A stretch of DNA of 6,957 nucleotides from Tannerella sp. (GTDB taxonomy: Bacteria; Bacteroidota; Bacteroidia; Bacteroidales; Tannerellaceae): contig JAIRLL010000090.1 of assembly GCA_031259505.1 (NCBI GenBank), forward strand, positions 1 through 6,957, given 5' to 3'. Of the stretch, positions 1-6,131 are shown piece by piece (the first letter of the stretch is position 1; each line of letters opens with the position of its first letter). Both the position numbers and the translations under genes were made by a program. The notes beneath the pieces are model-generated. The model ran no database searches and was not told the origin of the DNA. It saw only the letters and a list, made by a program, of their open reading frames with translations.

Positions 1-2739
1 TACTTCATCGCATGGACAACGACCCCCTGGACGCTGTCGTCCAACACGGCGCTCTGCGTCGGGACGAAAATCCGCTACGTCGCCGTCAAAACACGGAATC
101 CCTACACCGGCGAACCTGTCACCGTCGTGCTGGCCAAAGACCTGGTCGGAGCCTACTTCAATCCCTACACCGGCGAACAGACGCCGGAAAACAGCCGCGC
201 CGGCAACAAACCGGTTCCCCTCCAGGCGATCGACGCGGAATACGTCGGCGCCGACCTGGTCGGAATGGAATATGAACAGTTGATACCGTGGTACAATCCC
301 GGCGAAGGCGCTTTCCGCGTCATTTCGGACGACTTTGTGACTACGGACGAAGGTACGGGCATCGTGCACATGGCGCCCACGTTTGGCGCCGACGACGCTC
401 GCGTGTCCAAAAACTTCGGCGTGCCGCCCATGCTCCTGCGCGACAGGCAGGGCAACCTCCGACCCGCCGTCGACCTGCAGGGACGTTATTTCAGGCTGGA
501 AGATCTGGACGAAACCTATGTGAAAACAAACGTGAACGTGGCGCTCTACCGCCCATACGCCGGACGCTTCGTGAAAAACGAATACGACCCCACGCTGACC
601 GGACAGGATACCACGCTCGACACAGACCTCTGCGTCATGCTCAAGCAGCAGGGACTGGCCTTCAAAATAGAAAAGCATACGCACAGCTATCCGCACTGCT
701 GGCGGACGGACAAACCGGTACTCTATTATCCGCTTGACAGTTGGTTTATCCGGACAACGGCCTGCCGCGAACGGATGATGGAACTGAACGAAACCATCCT
801 CTGGAAACCGCAGGCAACCGGCACGGGACGTTTCGGCAAATGGCTGGAAAACCTGCAGGACTGGAACCTGAGCCGCAGCCGCTACTGGGGAACGCCGCTG
901 CCTGTCTGGCGGACGGCCGACAGCGCGGAAGAAAAATGTATAGGCTCAATATCGGAACTCTTCGATGAAGCAGATAAAGCCGTAGCCGCCGGATGGATGA
1001 AAAGCAATCCCTTTCGCGACAGAGGCTTTCAGCCCGGCGACTATTCAGACGGGAACTATAAAAAAATAGACCTGCACCGCCCCTGGGTGGACGGGATTGT
1101 ACTGGTTTCCGACGACGGGCGACCGATGACGCGCGAAACCGACCTGATCGACGTCTGGTTCGATTCCGGCGCCATGCCCTATGCGCAGGTGCACTATCCG
1201 TTCAGCGTAAAGACGCTGGACGACGTCTTTCCCGCCGACTTCATTGCCGAAGGCGTAGACCAGACGCGGGGATGGTTTTTTACGCTCCATGCGCTGGCGG
1301 TAATGATTTTCGACAGCGTGTCGTTCAGGGCGGTAGTATCCAACGGGCTGGTACTGGACAGGAACGGTAACAAAATGTCCAAACGGCTGGGAAATGCCGT
1401 CGACCCCTTCGCCACCATCGAAAAGTACGGTTCCGACGCCCTGCGCTGGTACATGATTACGAACGCTTCGCCGTGGGACAACATCAGGTTCGACGTCGAA
1501 GGCATCGACGAAGTGCGCCGCAAATTTTTCGGCACGCTCTACAATACATATTCTTTCTTTGCACTGTATGCCAACGTGGACGGATTTGCGTATCGCGAGC
1601 CGGACGTTGCGCCGGCAGACCGTCCGGAGACAGACCGCTGGATTCTCTCTCTGCTCCATTCGCTGATACGGGAAGTGGACGGATACTATGCCGCCTACGA
1701 GCCGACCCGCGCCGGCCGCCTCATCTCCGACTTTGTCAATGACAACCTGAGCAACTGGTACGTCCGGCTGAACCGTCGCCGTTTCTGGGGAGGCGGTATG
1801 ACGGCCGACAAACTTTCGGCCTATCAGACGCTCTACACCTGCCTGGAAACCGTCAGCAAACTGATAGCGCCGATTGCTCCCTTCTATGCCGACCGGCTGT
1901 ATCTGGATCTGACGCAGGTTTCGGGACGCGAACAGGCGGAATCCGTGCATCTGGCCGATTTCCCCCTCTGCAACGAAGCGGCGATTGACACGCTGCTGGA
2001 AGAACGGATGCGACTGGCTCAGACCATTTCGTCGATGGCGCTGGCGCTTCGCCGGAAAGTAAATATCAAAGTGCGTCAGCCGCTGCAAACCTTGATGATA
2101 CCGGTGACGGACGCACGGCAGAAAGAAAATATCGAAGCTGTCCGGAAAATTATACTGAGCGAAATAAACGTGAAATCCCTGCAATTTGCAGAGCACACGG
2201 GCGACATCCTGATAAAGAAAGTCAAACCCGATTTCAGGAAACTGGGGCCGCGCTACGGAAAAATAATGAAGCAACTGGCCGCGTCGGTGCAGTCCATGAA
2301 CCGGGCCGAAATTGCTGCGTTCGAACAGGAAGGCAGTTTCGCGTTCGATATCGACGGGCAGCAGGCAGTCATAACCCTGTCGGATGTAGAAATCATCTCC
2401 GAAGACATCCCCGGCTGGCTTGTGGCCAACGAAGGCGCGCTGACCATTGCACTGGATATTACGGTGACGGACGAACTCCGGCAGGAAGGTCTGGCGCGCG
2501 AACTGGTGAACCGTATCCAGAACCTGCGCAAAAGCAGCGGCTTTGAGATAACGGACAAAATACGCGTCACCGTCCGTTCCACTCCGGAAATGGACAACGC
2601 CCTGGAAGCGCACAAAACCTACATCGCCAGTCAGGTACTGGCCGTTTCCATCGAAGTGACGGACAGCGAACCGGACAATGCGACGGTTTTCGACATGGAA
2701 GGATTCAATTTGTATGTGAAAATAGAAAAGACAGTATAG
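1..2739 (+). CDS. ileS: Isoleucine--tRNA ligase, type 2 (5' partial, C-terminal 912 residues)
   Basis: Charges tRNA-Ile with isoleucine in the cytoplasm and hydrolyses mischarged Val-tRNA. The reading frame is open from base 1, so the start and the HIGH motif lie outside the window; about 230 N-terminal residues are missing if the full length is near 1,140 as in related Bacteroidales. Visible in order (fragment numbering): the CP1 editing-domain motif WTTTPWTL (residues 5-12); the second editing motif GTGIVHMAPTFGADD (118-132); LSRSRYWGTPLP (290-301); DVWFDSG (384-390); DQTRGWFFTLH (420-430); the catalytic loop KMSKR (458-462, bases 1372-1386); and the anticodon-binding domain with DRWILSLL (from 545) and NWYVRLNRRRFW (from 585). 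The C-terminus resembles the DUF5915-type tail (GLARELVNRIQ) and lacks the cysteine zinc site of E. coli-type enzymes; with KMSKR rather than KMSKS this points to the type 2 class, many members of which resist mupirocin. It is the first visible gene of the cluster. Confidence 0.97.
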   Translation, partial: YFIAWTTTPWTLSSNTALCVGTKIRYVAVKTRNPYTGEPVTVVLAKDLVGAYFNPYTGEQTPENSRAGNKPVPLQAIDAEYVGADLVGMEYEQLIPWYNPGEGAFRVISDDFVTTDEGTGIVHMAPTFGADDARVSKNFGVPPMLLRDRQGNLRPAVDLQGRYFRLEDLDETYVKTNVNVALYRPYAGRFVKNEYDPTLTGQDTTLDTDLCVMLKQQGLAFKIEKHTHSYPHCWRTDKPVLYYPLDSWFIRTTACRERMMELNETILWKPQATGTGRFGKWLENLQDWNLSRSRYWGTPLPVWRTADSAEEKCIGSISELFDEADKAVAAGWMKSNPFRDRGFQPGDYSDGNYKKIDLHRPWVDGIVLVSDDGRPMTRETDLIDVWFDSGAMPYAQVHYPFSVKTLDDVFPADFIAEGVDQTRGWFFTLHALAVMIFDSVSFRAVVSNGLVLDRNGNKMSKRLGNAVDPFATIEKYGSDALRWYMITNASPWDNIRFDVEGIDEVRRKFFGTLYNTYSFFALYANVDGFAYREPDVAPADRPETDRWILSLLHSLIREVDGYYAAYEPTRAGRLISDFVNDNLSNWYVRLNRRRFWGGGMTADKLSAYQTLYTCLETVSKLIAPIAPFYADRLYLDLTQVSGREQAESVHLADFPLCNEAAIDTLLEERMRLAQTISSMALALRRKVNIKVRQPLQTLMIPVTDARQKENIEAVRKIILSEINVKSLQFAEHTGDILIKKVKPDFRKLGPRYGKIMKQLAASVQSMNRAEIAAFEQEGSFAFDIDGQQAVITLSDVEIISEDIPGWLVANEGALTIALDITVTDELRQEGLARELVNRIQNLRKSSGFEITDKIRVTVRSTPEMDNALEAHKTYIASQVLAVSIEVTDSEPDNATVFDMEGFNLYVKIEKTV
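97..178 (+). repeat. Two exact 19-base in-frame direct repeats inside ileS
   Basis: The 19-mer aatccctacaccggcgaac occurs at 97-115 and again at 160-178, 63 bases (21 codons) apart and in the same frame. Both copies therefore encode NPYTGE in the editing domain. A separate 12-mer, gacctggtcgga, also occurs twice (139-150 and 253-264), both times encoding DLVG. The first NPYTGE and the second DLVG sit where I expect them in Bacteroidales IleRS. The second NPYTGE may be a local copy, but codon bias could also contribute to the identity. Confidence 0.8.
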
Positions 2740-2797
2740 CGTGTCAAATTTCATTACGAGATAAAAACAAGAATGTTAATGTAAAAATAAATGACTT
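2740..2797 (+). promoter_or_regulatory. AT-rich leader before the dksA/traR-like gene
   Basis: These 58 bases contain only 14 G or C, against more than half in the flanking genes. There is no Shine-Dalgarno sequence before the ATG at 2798. AT-rich, unstructured leaders without Shine-Dalgarno are typical of Bacteroidota translation starts. A promoter could also lie here, but I find no clear match to the phylum's -33 TTTG / -7 TAnnTTTG elements. An out-of-frame ATG at 2791 precedes the real start. Confidence 0.4.
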
Positions 2798-3178
2798 ATG
2801 AAAGAAAAAACAAGGTATTCGGATATGGAACTGGAAGAGTTCAGGGAAATTATTCTGGACAAAATGGAAACTGCGAAGAAAGATTATGATTTGTTGAGGG
2901 CAGGCCTGACCAATTCGGACGGGAACGACGTGTCCGACACCTCGCCGACGTTCAAGGTGCTGGAAGAAGGCGCCTCCACGCTGTCGAAAGAAGAAGCCGG
3001 CCGTCTGGCGCAGCGACAGATGAAGTTCATCCAGAGCCTGCAGGCGGCGCTGATTCGCATCGAAAACAAGACGTACGGCATTTGTCGCGAAACGGGCAAG
3101 CTGATTTCCAAAGACCGCCTGCGTGCAGTGCCTCATGCCACGCTGAGTATCGAAGCAAAGCAGAGCGGTGTGAAGTGA
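2798..3178 (+). CDS. DksA/TraR-family RNA polymerase-binding protein with degenerate zinc finger
   Basis: A 126-residue protein that resembles the DksA/TraR family, whose members insert a coiled coil into the RNA polymerase secondary channel and tune transcription, often with ppGpp. The N-terminal two thirds (about 8-90) is strongly charged and predicted helical, broken by a loop with the acidic pair D44 and D47 (GNDVSDTSP). This corresponds to the D-x-x-D-x-A tip of E. coli DksA, with Ser49 in the Ala position. The C-terminal part (YGICRETGKLI...RLRAVPHATLSIEA) matches the C4 finger, but only Cys96 remains: the ligand positions read C96-x2-T99-x17-S117-x2-A120. Zinc binding is therefore unlikely. 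Pseudomonas DksA2 shows that a DksA can work with an incomplete cysteine set. ATG 2798 gives the family-like N-terminus. Its position between ileS and lspA suggests co-transcription. The regulatory role is inferred from the family. Confidence 0.88.
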   Translation: MKEKTRYSDMELEEFREIILDKMETAKKDYDLLRAGLTNSDGNDVSDTSPTFKVLEEGASTLSKEEAGRLAQRQMKFIQSLQAALIRIENKTYGICRETGKLISKDRLRAVPHATLSIEAKQSGVK

Positions 3179-3204
3179 CGGTTAAACAGACAAAACAGTA
3201 CAAC

Positions 3205-3837
3205 ATGCAATCAAAAAGCAAAAAAGCATGGGGAACGGTCGCCGTCGTCATGCTCCTCCTCATCGTGGATCAGGCGCTGAAAATATGGGTGAAAACGCAC
3301 ATGCAACTGCATGAAAGCATCCCCGTTTTTTCGTGGTTCCAGATCTACTTCACCGAAAACGCAGGCATGGCTTTCGGAATGGAACTCCTCGACAAGAGGA
3401 TACTGTCCATATTCAGGATAGTGGCGGTGATTGTGATTGCCGTCTACATTGTCCGTTTGCTCAAACACGACGTCAAGTTCGGATACATCGCCTGTATCGG
3501 GCTGATTTTCGCAGGCGCATTCGGCAATATCATCGACAGCGTGTTCTACGGCGTGATTTTTGACCACAGCTACGGACAGGTCGCCTCATTCGTCCCGCAG
3601 GGCGAAGGCTACGCCCCGCTGCTGTACGGAAAAGTGGTGGATATGCTTTATTTCCCGCTGATACAAGCCGATTTGCCCGAATGGATACCCATCTGGGGAG
3701 GACAGGAATTTATCTTTTTCCGCCCGATATTCAACCTCGCCGACTCGGCCATCTGCGTAGGCTTTGCCCTGCTGCTGCTCTTCTACCGCAAGACTGCTGT
3801 CCGCAAGTTAAAAATCCGGAACAGTCCCGAATCCTGA
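3205..3837 (+). CDS. lspA: Lipoprotein signal peptidase (signal peptidase II)
   Basis: An inner-membrane aspartyl protease that cuts the signal peptide of diacylglyceryl-prolipoproteins just before the lipobox cysteine; 210 residues. Four hydrophobic segments are visible at about 9-27, 68-87, 93-111 and 178-196. The conserved DQ (D22) lies in the first segment and ENAGMAFG (51-58) follows it. The catalytic aspartates are D111 in GNIID and D180 in FNLADSA, at the positions equivalent to the E. coli pair. The E. coli enzyme has 164 residues; much of the extra length is the 120-175 stretch between the two aspartates, which fits the longer Bacteroidota form. The frame is open upstream to 3082 inside the preceding gene, but ATG 3205 puts the first membrane segment at the usual distance from the N-terminus and leaves a 26-base gap. 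No Shine-Dalgarno sequence is seen. The ileS-lspA neighbourhood is also known in proteobacteria. Confidence 0.96.
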   Translation: MQSKSKKAWGTVAVVMLLLIVDQALKIWVKTHMQLHESIPVFSWFQIYFTENAGMAFGMELLDKRILSIFRIVAVIVIAVYIVRLLKHDVKFGYIACIGLIFAGAFGNIIDSVFYGVIFDHSYGQVASFVPQGEGYAPLLYGKVVDMLYFPLIQADLPEWIPIWGGQEFIFFRPIFNLADSAICVGFALLLLFYRKTAVRKLKIRNSPES

Positions 3838-3849
3838 ATCTTGAATAAA

Positions 3850-4644
3850 ATGACTCGCATTACCTGTTTGGGCTTTGGATTTGCCATGATGCTCATGGCA
3901 TGCAGCCGTGTGCCCAAAGGGACTATTCCCGAAAAAAAGATGCAGGAAGTGCTTGTCGACATGCAGATAGCGGAAGAAATGATACGGACGGATCCTGCCG
4001 TATTTCCCGGCGACGGGGAGAAAAAGGCGCTGTACAGATCTGTTTTCAGTAAACACAGCGTGACGGAAGCCGAATACGACAGCTCGCTGGTCTGGTACGG
4101 CAGACATTTGGATACATACATGCGCATCTACAGGTCGGCGCTCACAGAGGTACAGAAACGTATCGAAGCGCTGGGCGACGTGGCGCCGGAGTCCGTATCG
4201 GAATCGAACCGTGATTCGCTGGACATATGGAATTTCCGTCGATATTACGAACTGTCGCCCCGGATGCTGGATAACATGATTATCTTCGACATTGAACCCG
4301 GAAGCGCATATTCTTCGGGCAGCGCCTTTGTTTTCGGCATGAATGTGTGGGGTCTCGCGCCGCAGATGACAAACCCCGTCGAAATACGCCTGCGCACCGT
4401 CAGCGACGATACGACTTATACGGCGTCACGCACGGTACGCGAAAACGGTTATTATGAAATGATGCTGAAAGTAAGTCCCGTAAAACGGACGCAGCGTGTA
4501 TACGGCTATATCCGCCTGGACGGGAAGGCCGGCGACACCTGCCGCAAGATTTATCTCGACCGGTTTCAACTGACGAAATACCGCTACGGTTCGCCGGCGA
4601 TGGAAGTCAGAAACAGCGAACAGCACGCCACGGACAGCGAATAG
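3850..4644 (+). CDS. DUF4296-family lipoprotein
   Basis: A 264-residue predicted lipoprotein of unknown function. From ATG 3850 the N-terminus has a short positive region (R3), a hydrophobic stretch, and a lipobox LMAC with Cys18 as the acylated residue. A TTG at 3841, also in frame, would add only three residues; the ATG is preferred. Residues about 26-112 (PEKKMQEVLVDMQIAEEMI... to ...SSLVWYGRHLDTYMRIY) resemble DUF4296, a Bacteroidota domain often found next to lspA. The rest (about 120-255) alternates polar and hydrophobic residues and looks beta-rich; I do not recognise it. The residues after the cysteine (SRVPKG) lack the acidic run reported to send Bacteroidota lipoproteins to the cell surface, so a periplasm-facing location is more likely. 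It starts 12 bases after lspA, so they are probably co-transcribed, and it is itself a likely LspA substrate. Confidence 0.85.
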   Translation: MTRITCLGFGFAMMLMACSRVPKGTIPEKKMQEVLVDMQIAEEMIRTDPAVFPGDGEKKALYRSVFSKHSVTEAEYDSSLVWYGRHLDTYMRIYRSALTEVQKRIEALGDVAPESVSESNRDSLDIWNFRRYYELSPRMLDNMIIFDIEPGSAYSSGSAFVFGMNVWGLAPQMTNPVEIRLRTVSDDTTYTASRTVRENGYYEMMLKVSPVKRTQRVYGYIRLDGKAGDTCRKIYLDRFQLTKYRYGSPAMEVRNSEQHATDSE

Positions 4645-4645
4645 C

Positions 4646-4669
4646 GCGACGGACGACGTTGCTTTTTTT
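4646..4669 (+). terminator. Intrinsic terminator after the ileS-lspA-DUF4296 cluster
   Basis: The arms gcgacg (4646-4651) and cgttgc (4657-4662) can form a 6-bp stem with one G-U pair around a 5-base loop. Seven T residues follow directly (4663-4669). The stem begins two bases after the stop codon of the DUF4296 gene. This is the classic rho-independent layout, although the stem is short. It would separate the upstream cluster from dinB. Confidence 0.65.
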
Positions 4670-4701
4670 CCCCTACTCAACTTCGACTTTATACCTCTGC
4701 C

Positions 4702-5766
4702 GTGCGAAAAATCATTCATGTCGACATGGACGCTTTCTATGCTTCCGTGGAACAGCGGGACAATGAAGCGCTGCGCGGAAAGCCCGTGGCGGTAGGTTTT
4801 CCCGAGGCGCGTGGCGTGGTGTCTGCAGCCAGCTACGAAGCGCGGACGTTCGGCATCCGTTCGGCCATGCCTTCCCTGACGGCGAGGCACAAATGTCCGG
4901 AACTGATTTTCGTGCCGCCACGTTTCGACGTGTATCATGAAGTATCCATGCAAATCCGTGAAATTTTTATGGAATACACCGACCTGGTCGAACCCCTGTC
5001 GCTGGACGAAGCGTTTCTGGATGTGACCGTCAACCGCCGTCAAAATCCTTCGGCCAGCCTGCTTGCAAAAGAAATACAGCAGAAAATCAACGCACAGACC
5101 CGCTTGACGGCATCGGCAGGCGTCTCGTTCAACAAATTCCTGGCGAAAATCGCATCCGACTACTGCAAACCCCGCGGCTTTTTCGTCATCACGCCCGAAG
5201 AAGCGGAAAAGTTTGTCGAAGGCTTGAAAATCGAACAGTTTTTCGGAGTGGGAAAAGTGACCGCCCGCAAGATGCACGAAAACCGCATATATACGGGCTA
5301 TGACCTGAAACAGCGTTCGGAAGCGGAACTTGTCCGTCTGTTCGGAAAAGCGGGGCATCTCCTTTACCTCAATGCGCGCGGCATCGACCACCGTGCTGTA
5401 GAGCCGAACCGTGCCGTCAAATCCGTTAGCGCGGAAACCACGTTCCTGAAAGACAAGAATAACAGGATGCACCTGACCGTCGAACTGTATCATCTGGCCA
5501 ACGAAGTATTCGAGCGGATGAAAGAAGAAGATTTTCAAGGCAAAACCGTCACCATCAAGGTGAAATATGCCGATTTCAGGACGATCACCCGCAGCCGGAC
5601 CTTTCCCCGCCGGCTTGTACAGTTGCAGGACTGCTGGCCTGTCGTGCGCGAGATGATGAAGCAGGTCGACCTGTCCGCACGGCCGGTGAGGCTGCTGGGC
5701 TTCGGCGTCAGCAATGCGGACGCCGGCGAGACGGAGAAGTATGTGCAACTGGAACTGGGATTTTAA
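4702..5766 (+). CDS. dinB: DNA polymerase IV (Y-family translesion polymerase)
   Basis: A low-fidelity Y-family polymerase that extends primers past DNA damage; 354 residues, usual length for the family. The N-terminus MRKIIHVDMDAFYASVE carries the first metal-binding Asp8. The other acidic residues are D102 and E103 in SLDEAFLD. Tyr13 occupies the steric-gate position (Phe13 in E. coli) that excludes ribonucleotides. GVSFNKFLAKIASDYCKP (140-157) belongs to the palm, FFGVGKVTARKM (180-191) to the thumb helix-hairpin-helix, and SVSAETTF (241-248) begins the little-finger domain. The protein ends in QLELGF (349-354), a clear sliding-clamp-binding motif. The GTG start at 4702 aligns with the E. 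coli N-terminus, and no Shine-Dalgarno sequence is seen. The terminator just upstream implies its own promoter within about 30 bases, but I could not identify one, nor an SOS-type operator. Confidence 0.97.
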   Translation: MRKIIHVDMDAFYASVEQRDNEALRGKPVAVGFPEARGVVSAASYEARTFGIRSAMPSLTARHKCPELIFVPPRFDVYHEVSMQIREIFMEYTDLVEPLSLDEAFLDVTVNRRQNPSASLLAKEIQQKINAQTRLTASAGVSFNKFLAKIASDYCKPRGFFVITPEEAEKFVEGLKIEQFFGVGKVTARKMHENRIYTGYDLKQRSEAELVRLFGKAGHLLYLNARGIDHRAVEPNRAVKSVSAETTFLKDKNNRMHLTVELYHLANEVFERMKEEDFQGKTVTIKVKYADFRTITRSRTFPRRLVQLQDCWPVVREMMKQVDLSARPVRLLGFGVSNADAGETEKYVQLELGF

Positions 5767-5872
5767 CCCGCGGCAGGATAGGGAAGAGGGGGCGTGGAGA
5801 ACCGGCAAACCGGATATACTGCGCGCGGCATGATTTTGCGGAAAGTCCTGAAACGAAGTTCGACGACAGTCA

Positions 5873-5901
5873 AAGGCAGGACAAGCGCGGAATCCTGCCT
5901 T
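5873..5901. repeat. Perfect 9-bp inverted repeat (hairpin) downstream of dinB
   Basis: The arms aaggcagga (5873-5881) and tcctgcctt (5893-5901) are exact reverse complements around an 11-base loop. No T-tract follows on either strand, so it is not a standard intrinsic terminator. The loop contains cgcgg (5886-5890), complementary to ccgcg (5906-5910) just after the stem; a pseudoknot is therefore possible but only five pairs long. It lies 107 bases after the dinB stop codon. Confidence 0.6.
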
Positions 5902-5922
5902 CTCTCCGCGTCTGTCAGCCCG

Positions 5923-5964
5923 CCGGATTGCTTCCCGCTTCGTGCCTCGCAGTCGCAAAGACGG
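5923..5964 (-). repeat. Dispersed palindromic repeat, unit A
   Basis: A 42-base unit beginning ccggattgctt and ending tcgcaaagacgg. It differs from the unit at 6045-6086 at only three positions and has the same orientation. Its ends are near-complementary to those of the oppositely oriented unit at 5994-6028: tcgcaaagacgg pairs with ccgtcattgcga at 11 of 12 positions, and ggattgct with ggcaatcc at 7 of 8. From general knowledge, elements of this cgtcattgcgag/caatcc type are scattered in many copies in some bacterial genomes. Confidence 0.85.
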
Positions 5965-5993
5965 AGATGCCATTACCGACAGCAACGGTATTC

Positions 5994-6028
5994 CCGTCAT
6001 TGCGAGGAGCGTAGCGACGTGGCAATCC
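5994..6028 (+). repeat. Dispersed palindromic repeat, unit M (inverted middle unit)
   Basis: This unit begins ccgtcattgcgagg and ends ggcaatcc. It is the reverse-complement form of the flanking units and shorter (35 against 42 bases), mainly in the middle. Together with 6045-6086 it makes an imperfect inverted pair of about 93 bases (5994-6086) around a 16-base spacer, like a REP/BIME-style element. It can pair equally well with the unit at 5923-5964. Confidence 0.85.
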
Positions 6029-6044
6029 AGCGCCGTGCATCATC

Positions 6045-6086
6045 CCGGATTGCTTCCTGCTTCGTATCTCGCAGTCGCAAAGACGG
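6045..6086 (-). repeat. Dispersed palindromic repeat, unit B
   Basis: A 42-base unit beginning ccggattgctt and ending tcgcaaagacgg. It is 39/42 identical to the unit at 5923-5964, in the same orientation and 122 bases downstream. It pairs with the inverted middle unit. It lies 45 bases from the stop codon of the minus-strand nuclease-like gene, so it falls in that gene's 3' untranslated region. Confidence 0.85.
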
Positions 6087-6131
6087 TGGCGGACTTTCTG
6101 TCACGCTTTGTAAGACATATTATTTTCAACA

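Larger units (their letters stand above)
5767..6131. other. 365-base non-coding region between convergent genes, rich in inverted repeats
   Basis: No protein-like reading frame is credible here. Frames that stay open translate the dispersed repeat into strings such as VIARSVATWQS, typical of false gene calls over this repeat type. The region holds a short ccgg-caaa-ccgg inverted repeat (5802-5813), a perfect 9-bp inverted repeat (5873-5901) and three dispersed-repeat units (5923-6086). Bases 6087-6131 show nothing recognisable. No tRNA or T-tailed terminator is seen. The transcripts of dinB and of the nuclease-like gene both run into this stretch, so its hairpins may help end them; that is inference. 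Confidence 0.75.

Noticed and set aside
1045..2754. 569-codon open frame on the minus strand opposite ileS
   Set aside because: It lies antisense to the well-supported IleRS catalytic and anticodon-binding domains, has no recognisable domain, and is a product of codon bias.
3082..3204. Upstream extension of lspA starting inside the dksA-like gene
   Set aside because: The 41 extra residues are out of frame with the dksA-like gene, are polar and do not fit the family N-terminus; ATG 3205 fits.
4684..4701. Bacteroidota promoter -7 element near tttatacctctg before dinB
   Set aside because: It matches TAnnTTTG only at the TA, and no TTTG lies at the right distance upstream.
4426..6000. 524-codon open frame on the minus strand opposite dinB
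   Set aside because: It spans the end of the DUF4296 gene, all of dinB and part of the repeat region, and its product resembles no family I know; it is a shadow of dinB.
5923..6086. CRISPR-like array
   Set aside because: Only three units, alternating orientation, unequal spacers (29 and 16 bases) and no cas genes; a REP-like palindromic element fits better.
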